From: DAOWGG01 sp965369815
GTDB lineage: Bacteria; Patescibacteriota; Gracilibacteria; UM-FILTER-43-11
Assembly (NCBI GenBank): GCA_965369815.1
Contig: CBDUQS010000016.1
Coordinates: forward strand, 1-25,495
Reading direction: 5' to 3'
Length of the DNA stretch: 25,495 bases
The notes under the pieces: generated by a model
The model's input: only the letters and a program-made list of their open reading frames with translations
Told to the model about the DNA's origin: nothing
Database searches by the model: none
Made by a program: the position numbers and the translations under genes
Part shown: positions 7,305 to 15,913 of the stretch, piece by piece
Numbering within the stretch: position 1 is the first letter of the stretch
Layout of the letters: every line of letters begins with the position of its first letter

Positions 7305-8114
7305 ATGTACCGAGAAGATTACTTTCCCGCCGCTCTTCCTGCGGAAAATAAATACATTGAATCAATGACAAAAGACACACGTAAAACCATCTTGTTGATT
7401 ATTGCGCGAGGTTGGGATTCCCATCAAAGCGAACTTTCATTGTATCCGAATTTATTTCGACGATTGGTTGATCTCTCAAAAGCTCCATTAAGGGTTCGAA
7501 CTCATAATGTAATCGAGGAGGGGGAGCCAGAAGTTAAAGAATCAGATCAGGCAGTGATTATTGGGGGCTCACCCCATTGCTTGGATGAAAACCTTCCTTG
7601 GATGAAAACCTTAAAGGATTTCGTTCGAGGGGTGGCTGAAACCAAAACCAAGATGATGGGGGTATGCTTTGGACATCAGGTGATTGCTGAGGCTCTTGGC
7701 GGAAAAGTAGAAAGATGTTCAGCGGGAGGAGAGCTTGGAGAAATATCAATCGATTTAACAGAACTGGGAAAAGGGGATGACATGTTTAGAAAATTCCCCA
7801 CTACTTTTACAGCGCTGGCCGCTCATCGGGATGTGGTGACTGAGCTTCCAAAAGGAGCAGAAGTTTTGGCTAAAAATACATCCAATGAATATCAGGCTTT
7901 ATCGATGGGGGATAACATTAGAAGTATTCAGTTTCACCCCGAAATGACTTCAGGTTATTTTTATGACTTGATCCACCGATACAAGGATACTTTTAAAGAT
8001 TTAGGGCTTATGAAAGACGAAGCTCATTTTGAGGAAATGGCAAAAACCCTTACTCAGAAAGACGCTTCCAGTATGAGTATGCGGGTTTTAATAAACTTCT
8101 TGGAACAGCTTTAA
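7305..8114 (+). CDS. Class I glutamine amidotransferase (GuaA-like domain protein)
   Basis: A stand-alone amidotransferase domain that releases ammonia from glutamine, related to the N-terminal half of GMP synthase. The nucleophile elbow is GVCFGHQVIAEALGGKV (C121), and the other catalytic residues are in IQFHPEMT (H210 and E212). No synthetase domain is attached, so the acceptor is unknown. The true start may be ATG at 7365 (MTKDTRKTILLII), because the first 20 residues look unlike the family. Its 3' end overlaps the convergent TrmB-like gene by 4 bases. Confidence 0.85.
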   Translation: MYREDYFPAALPAENKYIESMTKDTRKTILLIIARGWDSHQSELSLYPNLFRRLVDLSKAPLRVRTHNVIEEGEPEVKESDQAVIIGGSPHCLDENLPWMKTLKDFVRGVAETKTKMMGVCFGHQVIAEALGGKVERCSAGGELGEISIDLTELGKGDDMFRKFPTTFTALAAHRDVVTELPKGAEVLAKNTSNEYQALSMGDNIRSIQFHPEMTSGYFYDLIHRYKDTFKDLGLMKDEAHFEEMAKTLTQKDASSMSMRVLINFLEQL

Positions 8115-8908
8115 AGCAATGTCGGTTGATCTGCATTTTCCTCCACCTTTTTAATAATAACTTTAGGTTTTTCACTATGGTCTTCGGCAAAGCCCCAGGC
8201 CATTTTGAAGATATCCCGTTGAGTATCGGCAATCGCCTGACTTTCAATGATAATGCCAATCAGCTCTGGTGAGAAAGAAACAATCGCCACTTTATTATCG
8301 TAAATGTTGATCTCATTGGTGAAATTAAAATCTTTCGAAGAAAGCAGGCGGAATTCACGAAGTGATCTAGGGTCGTCTTTAATTAATTTCTTTCCATATT
8401 CATCACTGGGAGCAATCCCACGAAGGAAGATGTTTTTTTGAGTACGAAGCTTTACGTAATCATTATTATAAGTCGGCCATTGAGAGAGAATTTCATGAGT
8501 ATTAGAGTAGTTCAAAATCTCCGTAGTGGCGGTTAGTGTATCTTCATAAACTCGCTTAACCCCATCTAACCCTTCAAAATAACGCACTTTGGGTCGGGAA
8601 GAATGCTGATTAAAAAGCCCTTTGAGCTCTGGAAGTGCCATTTCAAAATCCCGTAATCGATCTTTATAATTCTTCATGAGTATTTCAGGGTCAACTGCCG
8701 AAAAAACCATGTGCTTATCTTTATGAAGCTTGCTCACATACCCCTTATCTAACATCTCCTCTAGCACGTCGTAAGTGGAACCTCGAGTGATCTCAGCCTT
8801 ACGGCTAATTTTAACAACCGTTCCAGTGCCAAGCTCCAAGCACGCCAAATAAATCTTTGCTTCCTTTTCCGTAAAGCCAAGTTTTTTCAAAATAGTATTA
8901 GAAACCAT
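8111..8908 (-). CDS. TrmB-family transcriptional regulator
   Basis: A DNA-binding regulator with an N-terminal winged helix and a C-terminal sensor region. Residues 5-75 (LKKLGFTEKEAKIYLACLELGTGTVVKISRKAEITRGSTYDVLEEMLDKGYV, summarised) match the TrmB helix-turn-helix. A helical linker follows, and then KVRYFEGLDGVKRVYEDTL opens a phospholipase D-like/TrmB C-terminal domain. It is divergent from glutamine synthetase across 189 bases that contain a strong palindrome, so it probably controls glnA, itself, or both. The family is best known from archaeal sugar metabolism. The ligand here is unknown. Confidence 0.88.
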   Translation of the reverse strand: MVSNTILKKLGFTEKEAKIYLACLELGTGTVVKISRKAEITRGSTYDVLEEMLDKGYVSKLHKDKHMVFSAVDPEILMKNYKDRLRDFEMALPELKGLFNQHSSRPKVRYFEGLDGVKRVYEDTLTATTEILNYSNTHEILSQWPTYNNDYVKLRTQKNIFLRGIAPSDEYGKKLIKDDPRSLREFRLLSSKDFNFTNEINIYDNKVAIVSFSPELIGIIIESQAIADTQRDIFKMAWGFAEDHSEKPKVIIKKVEENADQPTLL

Positions 8909-8936
8909 ATTAATATAATGATCAATTTAAAATTGT

Positions 8937-8953
8937 TGTCGATAATTTCGACA
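8937..8953. promoter_or_regulatory. Operator-like palindrome between the TrmB regulator and glnA
   Basis: TGTCGA-TAATT-TCGACA is a perfect 6-bp inverted repeat with a 5-base centre. A looser AAATTG/CAATTT pair flanks it (about 8928-8964). Half-site centres lie about one helical turn apart, as expected for a dimeric winged-helix regulator. It is 29 bases upstream of the regulator start and about 145 bases upstream of glnA. Confidence 0.55.
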
Positions 8954-9097
8954 GTTTTCAATTTAACGCTTTTAATTAACAAAATCAAGACGTGCCGAAA
9001 TTTCCAACACCCGTTTTTTGGCTTTTCAAAAGGGGTTGCGTGATCGCGAATAAAAAATAAAACTGTAATTGTTTTTAACTTTTTAAAACCAAAAAAT

Positions 9098-10597
9098 ATG
9101 CAAAATCAATGCTCTTCATCCGATTGTGGCTGTGCCTATCAAACACCTCGTTTGAAGGATAGCTCTCATTTTATGGAACTTAGTTATTCAGAATTGGAAG
9201 ATCGTAACTTGGCAATTAAAAAGGATCGGTTAGCCGGTAAGCCCCAAAAATATTTCGCAGATAAATTCACCGAAACCCTTAAAAAAGAAAAGGGGATTAA
9301 GGCGGTTACGGTTTGCTTTTCTGATTTAGAAGGAAAACTACATATGCTGGATTACAACAAGACATTTCTTCTAGATTCTCATGACAATCTAACATTTGAT
9401 GGATCATCTATTAAAGGTTTTACCCCTCAACATAGTTCAGATCTAGTGCTTCAAATAGATTGGTCATCTTTCCGTTGGTTGCCAGCCGATATTTTTGGAC
9501 ATGGAAAGGTGATTATATTTGCCAATGTTCATGATCGCGACAAAAAGCCATACATCGGTGACTACAGGTCTAATTTAAATATTTTATCTGAAGAGCTTGG
9601 TAAGAAGGGGGTGATGGTGAATGTTGCTCCGGAAATTGAGGGAATGATTTTAGAGAGGGAGAATGCCGAACAGGATTTTGATGAGAGAGAAGGCTTTGAA
9701 CTTGCTTCAAAAGGAGGATATTTCAACGTTCTCCCACAGGACACACTTCGTCAGTTTATCGATCGTTTAGCAGAGGCAACCAGGGCTCTTGGCTTTGAAA
9801 ATGAAAAGGACCATCCCGAAGTCGCACCGTCTCAGTTTGAGATGAATTACAAGTACACCGAAATACTTCAGGCAGCCGATCAGGTTCAGTTATACAAAGT
9901 TATTGCCCGTCAGATTGCAAAGAACTTTGGCTTAACCGCTTCTTTTTTACCAAAGCCAAAAATGAATATCAACGGAAGTGGTATGCACGTCAATCTTTCG
10001 ATGTCCAAAGGGGGTAAAAATATTTTTTATGATGCAAAAGGGGAATATAGAATGTCAAAAGATGCCCAGAATTTTATTTCGGGGATCTTGAGTTATGCCA
10101 ATGATATTTGCCTTGGTTTAAATTCAAGTGTGAATGCCTATCGTCGATTAGACCCTGCCTTTGAAGCACCAAATGAAATTAAAGTTTCCCCAGCTGATCG
10201 TAGCGCCATGGTCCGAATACCATTTGGAAATGCAAAGTCAGCTCGAATTGAAGTAAGAACCGTTGCTCCAGATGCCAATCCATACTTAGCATTCTATTTA
10301 ATTCTGAAAGCAGGGCTAAAGGGAATGAATGCTTCACAAAAGGATATGGGGGAATACAAAAAAGTGATGAGTGGGCCGGTTAAAAAATTACCAGGCAATA
10401 TCGATCAGGCTATTAAAACCTTTAAAAAAAGTGATTTTATTAAAGAAGTCATGTTGGATGTAAATAGGGAAAAATATGCAAAGCTTAAAGAAAACTCTGC
10501 CGATCGCTGCCCGCGTGAGCTGGGCACTCGTGTAAAAGCTGGCGAAGTGTGGTATCACCATGAGATAACTAATCAGGTGTTGTGGAACAAGTTCTAA
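9098..10597 (+). CDS. glnA: Glutamine synthetase, type I
   Basis: Makes glutamine from glutamate, ammonia and ATP in the cytoplasm. Active-site stretches are in order: FDGSSIKGF (100-108), APEIEGMIL with metal ligands E179/E181, HPEVAPSQFEMNYK with E241/E248, NGSGMHVNLS with H297, RRLDPAFEAP (349-358), DRSAMVRIP, and RIEVRTVAPDANPYLA. The usual adenylylation tyrosine loop is replaced by KKLPGNIDQAI, so this form is probably not adenylylated. The N-terminus is about 50-60 residues longer than usual and starts with a cysteine cluster (C5, C10, C12); M26 is a possible alternative start. It stands alone behind the TrmB-type regulator. Confidence 0.94.
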   Translation: MQNQCSSSDCGCAYQTPRLKDSSHFMELSYSELEDRNLAIKKDRLAGKPQKYFADKFTETLKKEKGIKAVTVCFSDLEGKLHMLDYNKTFLLDSHDNLTFDGSSIKGFTPQHSSDLVLQIDWSSFRWLPADIFGHGKVIIFANVHDRDKKPYIGDYRSNLNILSEELGKKGVMVNVAPEIEGMILERENAEQDFDEREGFELASKGGYFNVLPQDTLRQFIDRLAEATRALGFENEKDHPEVAPSQFEMNYKYTEILQAADQVQLYKVIARQIAKNFGLTASFLPKPKMNINGSGMHVNLSMSKGGKNIFYDAKGEYRMSKDAQNFISGILSYANDICLGLNSSVNAYRRLDPAFEAPNEIKVSPADRSAMVRIPFGNAKSARIEVRTVAPDANPYLAFYLILKAGLKGMNASQKDMGEYKKVMSGPVKKLPGNIDQAIKTFKKSDFIKEVMLDVNREKYAKLKENSADRCPRELGTRVKAGEVWYHHEITNQVLWNKF

Positions 10598-10611
10598 GTG
10601 TTTAAGAAAGT

Positions 10612-10652
10612 AAGAAGACCGACAGATATCTGTCGGTCTTCTTCTGTTTGTT
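10612..10652 (+). terminator. Terminator after glnA, a 32-bp perfect palindrome
   Basis: Positions 10612-10643 read identically on both strands (each 16-base half is AAGAAGACCGACAGAT), giving a very stable hairpin 14 bases after the glnA stop. A weak T-rich stretch (CTGTTTGTTG) follows. With perfect symmetry it could also act from the other side. Confidence 0.75.
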
Positions 10653-10696
10653 GCAAAATACAACATCTGCTAAACTAAAATCCAGTAATAAAAAAT

Positions 10697-11299
10697 ATGG
10701 GTTATATTCCTAAAAACATCGAAAAGACCATCGAGGAATTCAGTAAGCTTCCTGGGATTGGTCAAAAATCAGCCGCCCGATTAACGTTTTATTTGCTTCG
10801 CAAAAAGAATCAGGACGTGGAACAATTTGGCGACACGATTCACAATTTAAAGCAGGGATTAAAATACTGTTCCAATTGTCAGAACATGACCAGCGAAGAA
10901 GCGATTTGCGGTATTTGCCAGAACGGCGAACGGGACGCTTCGGTGATTTGTGTGGTGGAAGAAATGCTCGATCTGATCGCTTTGGAACAGGCAAATAATT
11001 TTAAAGGACATTATCACGTACTTCATGGGGTTATTTCGCCTGTAGAAGGTGTTGGACCGGATGAATTGAAAATTGCTGAATTGGTGGAACGCGTTAAAAA
11101 AGGGGGAATTAAAGAAATTATCCTAGCTCTCAATCCATCGATGGAAGGAGAGGCAACCGCCGCTTATATGCTTCGCTACATAAAACCTTACGACATCAAA
11201 ATCACCCGTATAGCTCGTGGTATACCCGTAGGAGGGGATTTAGAGTATGCGGACAGTCAAACACTCAAGAGGGCTTTTGAGGGGCGGATGGAGTATTAG
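10697..11299 (+). CDS. recR: Recombination protein RecR
   Basis: RecR works with RecO and RecF to load RecA at single-stranded gaps. The 200 residues are of normal length. The N-terminal helix-hairpin-helix is in EFSKLPGIGQKSAARLTFYLL (14-34). The four-cysteine zinc finger is C58, C61, C71 and C74 (YCSNCQNM...ICGICQ). A Toprim domain follows, with VVEEMLDLIALE and LNPSMEGEATAAYM, and the C-terminus has GIPVGGDLEYADSQTLKRAFEGR. recR often follows dnaX and a YbaB gene, but here it stands alone after glnA. Confidence 0.97.
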   Translation: MGYIPKNIEKTIEEFSKLPGIGQKSAARLTFYLLRKKNQDVEQFGDTIHNLKQGLKYCSNCQNMTSEEAICGICQNGERDASVICVVEEMLDLIALEQANNFKGHYHVLHGVISPVEGVGPDELKIAELVERVKKGGIKEIILALNPSMEGEATAAYMLRYIKPYDIKITRIARGIPVGGDLEYADSQTLKRAFEGRMEY

Positions 11300-11406
11300 T
11301 CGCTTCGCTCCAATCTACAATTTGCATTTTAGAATTGGCATTCAATTGAAAAATTTTCCATTCAAAAATTGATTGCAAAATCCAAAATCCTAAATGCAAA
11401 ATAAAA
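11300..11406. repeat. A/T-rich imperfect inverted repeat after recR
   Basis: AATTTGCATTTTAG near 11320 is answered by the near-inverse CTAAATGCAAAAT near 11390-11402, with further partial pairing of ATTG/CAAT blocks between them. It could form a long, weak hairpin and may serve as an end signal for recR. No gene is visible here. Confidence 0.45.
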
Positions 11407-11436
11407 TTGACCAAAGAAGAAAGAGTTTGTTATATT
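11407..11436 (+). promoter_or_regulatory. Promoter of the 76-residue gene
   Basis: -35 TTGACC (11407-11412) and -10 TATATT (11431-11436) lie 18 bases apart, ending 21 bases before the ATG. Confidence 0.55.
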
Positions 11437-11457
11437 AACTTCCTCTAATTTTTTGCT

Positions 11458-11688
11458 ATGACTCCCTCCCAAAAAATAAATGTCAGATTAATTAGCTCGG
11501 AAGACGGACATAAACTTTCGGATGATCGTTTGGAAGTTCAGCATGGAGCAACTATTGGTGATTTAGCAGGACAGATAAGAGCCAAAAGTGTTCGTGTATG
11601 GAACTCAGGATGGGGGACAGAAGGGAACGAGGATCTTGATATGGGAGAAAAAATAAAGCCAGGAAAAGAGTATTTTATCTTTTTTTAA
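11458..11688 (+). CDS. Small protein, possible beta-grasp (ubiquitin-like) fold, function unknown
   Basis: A 76-residue protein with its own promoter. I do not recognise a family. The pattern is strand (KINVRLISSE), strand (DRLEVQHG), helix (ATIGDLAGQIRA), strand (SVRVWNS), acidic loop (GTEGNEDLDMGEKI) and final strand (GKEYFIFF). That order resembles ubiquitin-like or MoaD/YukD-type beta-grasp proteins. The C-terminus is FIFF and not the diglycine needed for conjugation or sulfur transfer, so a modifier role is not supported. It is convergent with the VanW gene, with only 2 bases between the stops. Confidence 0.6.
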   Translation: MTPSQKINVRLISSEDGHKLSDDRLEVQHGATIGDLAGQIRAKSVRVWNSGWGTEGNEDLDMGEKIKPGKEYFIFF

Positions 11689-11690
11689 TG

Positions 11691-12941
11691 TTAAGTCCCA
11701 TCCGAACTCACATCGGGCACTTCTTCGCCAACCATCATATAAAGCGGACGAGCTTGGTAATTGCTGTGAATGTGTTCGATAATATCCTCCTTGGATTCAT
11801 CTCCGTGGCTTATTCGACGATACCAACTGGCTTCAAAGCCAGCGTGAGCGCCACCCAAAATTTCCTTTTTTCCTGGAGGTAACTGATTGGTGGTTTCAAT
11901 TCGTGTTGGTGGTGGATTCCGATAGCTGTAATACCACGGTCCAATCAAATCCACATGACGATCCAGTTTGGTTCCATAGATATTTGAGTAGGCTTTATCG
12001 TCGATCATCGTGGTTTGAATGAGGATGTGATGATCTGTATCATTTGTAAACTTTAAATCAGGAGAGGGAATGTAAATGGTTGCGTCGAGCCCTTGAGGAT
12101 CGTAATAGCTCACGGCATACGAATGATTACGACGTTCGTTGATAGGAAGACCAGAAAACAAAATACTTCGGTAGACGGTTGTGGAAACTTGGCAAAGCCC
12201 ACCACCGTATTCAGGAATGGTTTTGTCTCCCTTAATCACCAATTCAGGAAGATAACCCGTGTATTGATTCACAGCCCCTAATTTTTTAATCACACTTACT
12301 TTCTCTTTTGGGGGAATGAGCCAGCCACTGAATCGAGCGAGACCCACTTTAATGTTGGTCCGGCGATTGTAAGGAGAGCCAGAATAGTCCGTTTCACCCA
12401 TTCCAATCAGTTCAATAACTCCTTTTTCCTCAAGCTCAGGGCTGACAGTTACTGTTGCAGGGTCGACTTTAATAGGAAGACGGACGTCTTCCTCTCCCTT
12501 TAAAAAAGCATCACGAATTAAATAAAAAGCTTTTTCGTAATCAATGGATTGCCCACTAAAAGCAAAGCCTTCAAAAATAATCTTATTGTCTTCACCAACT
12601 GAAATCGTGACATCTTGTTTCTCACGATTGATTTCAGGGGCGACATGCTTATCTAGGTAATCTTTAATCTCAACAAAATCAATCCCCTTGATTGATTCAG
12701 TAGAAAGATTGGTCTCAATTCTTTTTTGTAATTCAGGGTTTAAATTTTCGGGGAGTTTTACTTCAATTCCGTTCCAAAATGATTTTGAATAGTCATTCGT
12801 CCAATCATTACGAGCCAAGTTTACTTTCCAAATATTAAAATCAGTTTTAAGGCGAATATGGCTCAATTCGTCCTCTGCAAAAACTCCATTAGGAGTAATG
12901 ATGACAAAAAAGATGGCGATGATCAGAAGTATTTTTTTCAA
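11691..12941 (-). CDS. VanW family secreted protein
   Basis: A VanW-like protein, a family named from vancomycin resistance clusters and common in Patescibacteria and Gram-positives, whose exact role is unknown. Residues 1-22 are a signal peptide (KKILLIIAIFFVIITPNGVFA, likely cleaved before EDEL). The middle resembles a peptidoglycan-binding type 4 region. The VanW domain itself is near residues 195-340, with the hallmark GLARFSGWLIPP, EYGGGLCQVSTTVYRSILFSGLPINERRNHSY and DATIYIPSPDLKFTND. It probably acts at the cell surface. It follows the YtxH gene by 16 bases and phosphomannomutase further upstream, so this is probably an envelope operon. Confidence 0.9.
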   Translation of the reverse strand: MKKILLIIAIFFVIITPNGVFAEDELSHIRLKTDFNIWKVNLARNDWTNDYSKSFWNGIEVKLPENLNPELQKRIETNLSTESIKGIDFVEIKDYLDKHVAPEINREKQDVTISVGEDNKIIFEGFAFSGQSIDYEKAFYLIRDAFLKGEEDVRLPIKVDPATVTVSPELEEKGVIELIGMGETDYSGSPYNRRTNIKVGLARFSGWLIPPKEKVSVIKKLGAVNQYTGYLPELVIKGDKTIPEYGGGLCQVSTTVYRSILFSGLPINERRNHSYAVSYYDPQGLDATIYIPSPDLKFTNDTDHHILIQTTMIDDKAYSNIYGTKLDRHVDLIGPWYYSYRNPPPTRIETTNQLPPGKKEILGGAHAGFEASWYRRISHGDESKEDIIEHIHSNYQARPLYMMVGEEVPDVSSDGT

Positions 12942-12957
12942 AACTTGGGATTGTGGA

Positions 12958-13200
12958 TTATTTTTTTCGCGTCAAAAGCTTTATTAAAAGACGTTTTGCT
13001 AAGCCAAATTTTTGATCGTCTTTCAGAGCTTCCTTGCTTTTTAAAAAGACATCCATCGATTTATCTTTCAAGTATTTTCGAGTGTCTTCTCCTTTTTTAG
13101 GCGCAAGAGTCAGCCCTAGGATCGAGCCAATGGCTGATCCAATGACCACACCGGTCAATACTTTAAAAGCTCCTTTGACGACCTTCTTTGGCTTGCTCAT
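12958..13200 (-). CDS. YtxH-like small membrane-anchored protein
   Basis: An 80-residue protein with one glycine/alanine-rich membrane segment (LTGVVIGSAIGSILGLTLAPKKGEDTRK, about 15-42), followed by a basic helical tail. LAPKKGEDTR after a glycine-rich helix is the YtxH/gas vesicle protein-like signature. Relatives are stress-induced in Bacillus, but their mechanism is not known. It is the middle gene of the phosphomannomutase-YtxH-VanW run, with 70 bases to the gene before and 16 to the gene after. Confidence 0.8.
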   Translation of the reverse strand: MSKPKKVVKGAFKVLTGVVIGSAIGSILGLTLAPKKGEDTRKYLKDKSMDVFLKSKEALKDDQKFGLAKRLLIKLLTRKK

Positions 13201-13270
13201 ATGATTTAAGATAGTAGATTGAATTAATTCAATTATAAAACACTCTTCTAAAAACTAAAAACTAAAATTA

Positions 13271-14647
13271 TTAACTCCATTCAATATCAGAATAAGACTT
13301 CAAATGATCCAGTACGGTGGATTTGATTTGATCAAGCTCTTCCTGAGACTTAGCCTCCATCGTAATAGAAATACGAGGGCTGGTATTGCTGGCACGAATG
13401 CCCGCCCAGCCTCCATTGCCAAAGTCGAGACGAATGCCATCCATGGTTTCAGCAGGGTAGTCATCTTTAAAATGATCGGTGACCTTTTGAATGATATTAA
13501 ACTTCACATCGTCAGCGCATTTAGGGCGAATCTCTGGTTCCGCAAAGGTTTTTGGAAACGCTTCAAATAATTCAGATACCTTTCCGTCTGAGTCACTTGC
13601 AATTTTAAGCAGTCGGCACGCGGTTGCCAAGGCGTCATCGTAAGGGTAGTAATCTTCGGGCAAAAAGAAGTGACCAGATTGTTCACCACCAAGAATCGCT
13701 TTGTGTTCATTCATCGCATCTTCCACGTAAGAATGCCCCACTTTACACATATGAGGTTTACCACCCCACTCTTCCGTTAAGTCAAACAACACTTGAGAAT
13801 TAGAAACCGTATAAACCAAACTTCCGCCTGGATGTCGAGAGAGAACATCCTTCGTTAAAAGCATCAGTGTTTTATCGGCATCAATAAATTCACCCTTTTC
13901 CGTTACAATGCCACAACGATCTCCATCTCCATCAAAAGAGATGCCGAAATCGGATTGAGTTTCTAGAACCTTTTTTTTCAAGTCTTCCAAGTTTGCTTCC
14001 ACAATGGGGTCAGGCTCATGATTGGGGAAGGTGCCATCGAGTTCAGTATAAAGTTCAACCACCTCATGGCCGAGTTTCCTTAAAAAGGTTGGGTAAAGCA
14101 TGCCAGCGACTCCATTGGCTGTGTCGACCACAATTTTGAGTGGACGCGAATAGCTGAAAATAGATTTGAGCTTCTTGAAATAGTCATCCATTAAATTGGC
14201 GTGAAGCATCGCTCCTTCTCCTGTTGCAAATTCACCTTTTTCAATGACATGATAAACCTCCTGAAGCATATCGCCAAACACGGCATGGGCATTTTTAGTC
14301 ATCAACTTAAATCCATTATATTCTTTTGGATTATGACTCGCTGTCACATTGCAACCCGCATCAAATTCTCCGTAGCAGTTCGCAAAATACAAATAAGGAG
14401 AAGGGGAGAGTCCAAGATCGGTCACACCACAGCCACATTCCATTAATCCTTCAATAAAAGCCTTCTGTAATTCTTCACCATGTGTTCGATTGTCTCGCCC
14501 CACCACAATCGCAGGGCCGAGGTTGCCAGTTTTTTGAATCAACCAGGTCGCAAAACCCTTGCCAATCAATTTGGCGTTTTCAGCATTCAACTGATCAGGA
14601 TAAGTCCCACGAATATCATAGGCACGGAAGATAGATTGAGGAATCAT
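13271..14647 (-). CDS. Phosphomannomutase/phosphoglucomutase (ManB/AlgC type)
   Basis: Interconverts hexose-6-phosphate and hexose-1-phosphate, supplying sugar nucleotides for envelope glycans. The 458 residues hold the four usual sections. The phosphoserine loop is VTASHNPKEYNGFKL (S104), the metal loop is SFDGDGDRCGIV, the sugar-binding loop is LGGEQSGHFF, and the phosphate-binding loop is IRASNTSPRISI near the C-terminus. The start MIPQSIFRAYDIRG is typical for the family. It probably heads the operon with YtxH and VanW and could feed the sugar transferase at the left of the window. Mannose or glucose preference cannot be told from motifs alone. Confidence 0.93.
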   Translation of the reverse strand: MIPQSIFRAYDIRGTYPDQLNAENAKLIGKGFATWLIQKTGNLGPAIVVGRDNRTHGEELQKAFIEGLMECGCGVTDLGLSPSPYLYFANCYGEFDAGCNVTASHNPKEYNGFKLMTKNAHAVFGDMLQEVYHVIEKGEFATGEGAMLHANLMDDYFKKLKSIFSYSRPLKIVVDTANGVAGMLYPTFLRKLGHEVVELYTELDGTFPNHEPDPIVEANLEDLKKKVLETQSDFGISFDGDGDRCGIVTEKGEFIDADKTLMLLTKDVLSRHPGGSLVYTVSNSQVLFDLTEEWGGKPHMCKVGHSYVEDAMNEHKAILGGEQSGHFFLPEDYYPYDDALATACRLLKIASDSDGKVSELFEAFPKTFAEPEIRPKCADDVKFNIIQKVTDHFKDDYPAETMDGIRLDFGNGGWAGIRASNTSPRISITMEAKSQEELDQIKSTVLDHLKSYSDIEWS

Positions 14648-14724
14648 TTTTTATCTTTTAAAAAGCCAGCTCATTTTAACACAGGCTCATATAAATCAAA
14701 TATAGAAAAAGGAGTTAGGTGTAC

Positions 14725-14754
14725 TTGATAAAATTAATATTTTTGATGTATTCT
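14725..14754 (+). promoter_or_regulatory. Candidate promoter of ddl
   Basis: -35 TTGATA (14725-14730) and -10 TATTCT (14749-14754) lie 18 bases apart, ending 24 bases before the ATG. Confidence 0.45.
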
Positions 14755-14778
14755 GTCTTCAAAAGTAACCACAGATAA

Positions 14779-15858
14779 ATGAGTACCAAAAAAAAAGTTC
14801 TAGTATTAATGGGAGGGAAATCTGCAGAGCATGAAGTATCGCTCCAATCAGCAAAGAACGTAATAGCGGCAATAGATCGGGATAAATTTATACCTGTACT
14901 AATCGGTATCAGTAAAAAAGGGGAATGGTTCTTAATGGATGAATCCGATTATCTAGATCGCGCGGATGACCCGAAGAATATAGCACTGAAGAATACAGGG
15001 GAGGCATTAGCCATTGTGCCGGCGTCAGAGGGTGGACCACTCATACTCAAAGAGTCCGGTGAGAGCATTGGTAAGATTGATGTGGCTTTTCCTGTTTTAC
15101 ACGGGCCAAATGGTGAAGATGGCTCAATGCAAGGCTTACTTAAAGTAGCCGGAATCCCATATGTCGGTGCAGGAGTTATGGGGTCTGCTGTAGCAATGGA
15201 TAAAGAGGTGATGAAAAAGCTATTCAGGGACGCAGGGGTGCCAAGTGCTGACTTCTTCGTATTTTACGATCATAAGAAAGGTGAAATAGATTACAATAAG
15301 ATAATTGAAAAACTTAGCCTCCCATTATTCATAAAGCCATGTAATATGGGCTCTTCGGTCGGAGTCAGTCGCGCTACAAACGAAGAAGAATTTAATAAAG
15401 CAGTCGATGATGCGTTCAGTCATGATTCAAAGATAATCATCGAAGAAAATATAAAAGGTCGGGAGATTGAGTGCTCTGTTATTGGTAATAAAAAGTTATC
15501 CGCTTCAGTTGCAGGTGAGGTAATCACCAATACCGACAAGCACAGTTTCTATTCGTATGAAGCAAAGTATCTGGATGAAAACGGTGCTGAGCTAAAAATC
15601 CCCGCCAATTTACCCGAAGAAACGGTTAAAAAAGTCCAGGAAATTTCGATGAAGGCTTACGAAGCACTGTTCTGTGAAGGAATGGCTCGCGTTGACTCTT
15701 TTTTGATGGAAAATGGCGAAATAATGGTCAATGAAATCAATACCCTTCCTGGCTTCACAGCAATAAGTATGTATCCCAAGCTCTGGGAAGCATCCGGAAA
15801 ATCCTATTCAGATCTTATAACGGAATTATTTGAGCTGGGTATAGAGAGGGGAGTGTAG
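14779..15858 (+). CDS. ddl: D-alanine--D-alanine ligase
   Basis: Joins two D-alanines with ATP to make the dipeptide at the end of the peptidoglycan stem. The N-terminal domain carries VLMGGKSAEHEVSLQSAKNV and the HGPNGEDGSMQGLL substrate loop. The ATP-grasp part carries GAGVMGSAVAMDKEVMK, FIKPCNMGSSVGVSRA and EENIKGREIECSV. The C-terminal metal/active site is MARVDSFLMENGEIMVNEINTLPGFT. At 359 residues it is the DdlA-like length. Its presence means the organism makes at least part of its own peptidoglycan. It is divergent from the phosphomannomutase gene, and no Shine-Dalgarno motif is seen. Confidence 0.96.
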   Translation: MSTKKKVLVLMGGKSAEHEVSLQSAKNVIAAIDRDKFIPVLIGISKKGEWFLMDESDYLDRADDPKNIALKNTGEALAIVPASEGGPLILKESGESIGKIDVAFPVLHGPNGEDGSMQGLLKVAGIPYVGAGVMGSAVAMDKEVMKKLFRDAGVPSADFFVFYDHKKGEIDYNKIIEKLSLPLFIKPCNMGSSVGVSRATNEEEFNKAVDDAFSHDSKIIIEENIKGREIECSVIGNKKLSASVAGEVITNTDKHSFYSYEAKYLDENGAELKIPANLPEETVKKVQEISMKAYEALFCEGMARVDSFLMENGEIMVNEINTLPGFTAISMYPKLWEASGKSYSDLITELFELGIERGV

Positions 15859-15890
15859 CCCGACGGAGTTTTTGGAGAAAATTATTGATA

Positions 15891-15913
15891 GCGCTTAAAG
15901 CGTGCTTTTTTCC
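15891..15913 (+). terminator. Possible terminator after ddl
   Basis: A short imperfect hairpin (AGCGC near 15890 with GCGTGCT near 15899) is followed by a run of Ts. It lies over the 3' end of the convergent MFS gene. The stem is weak. Confidence 0.35.
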
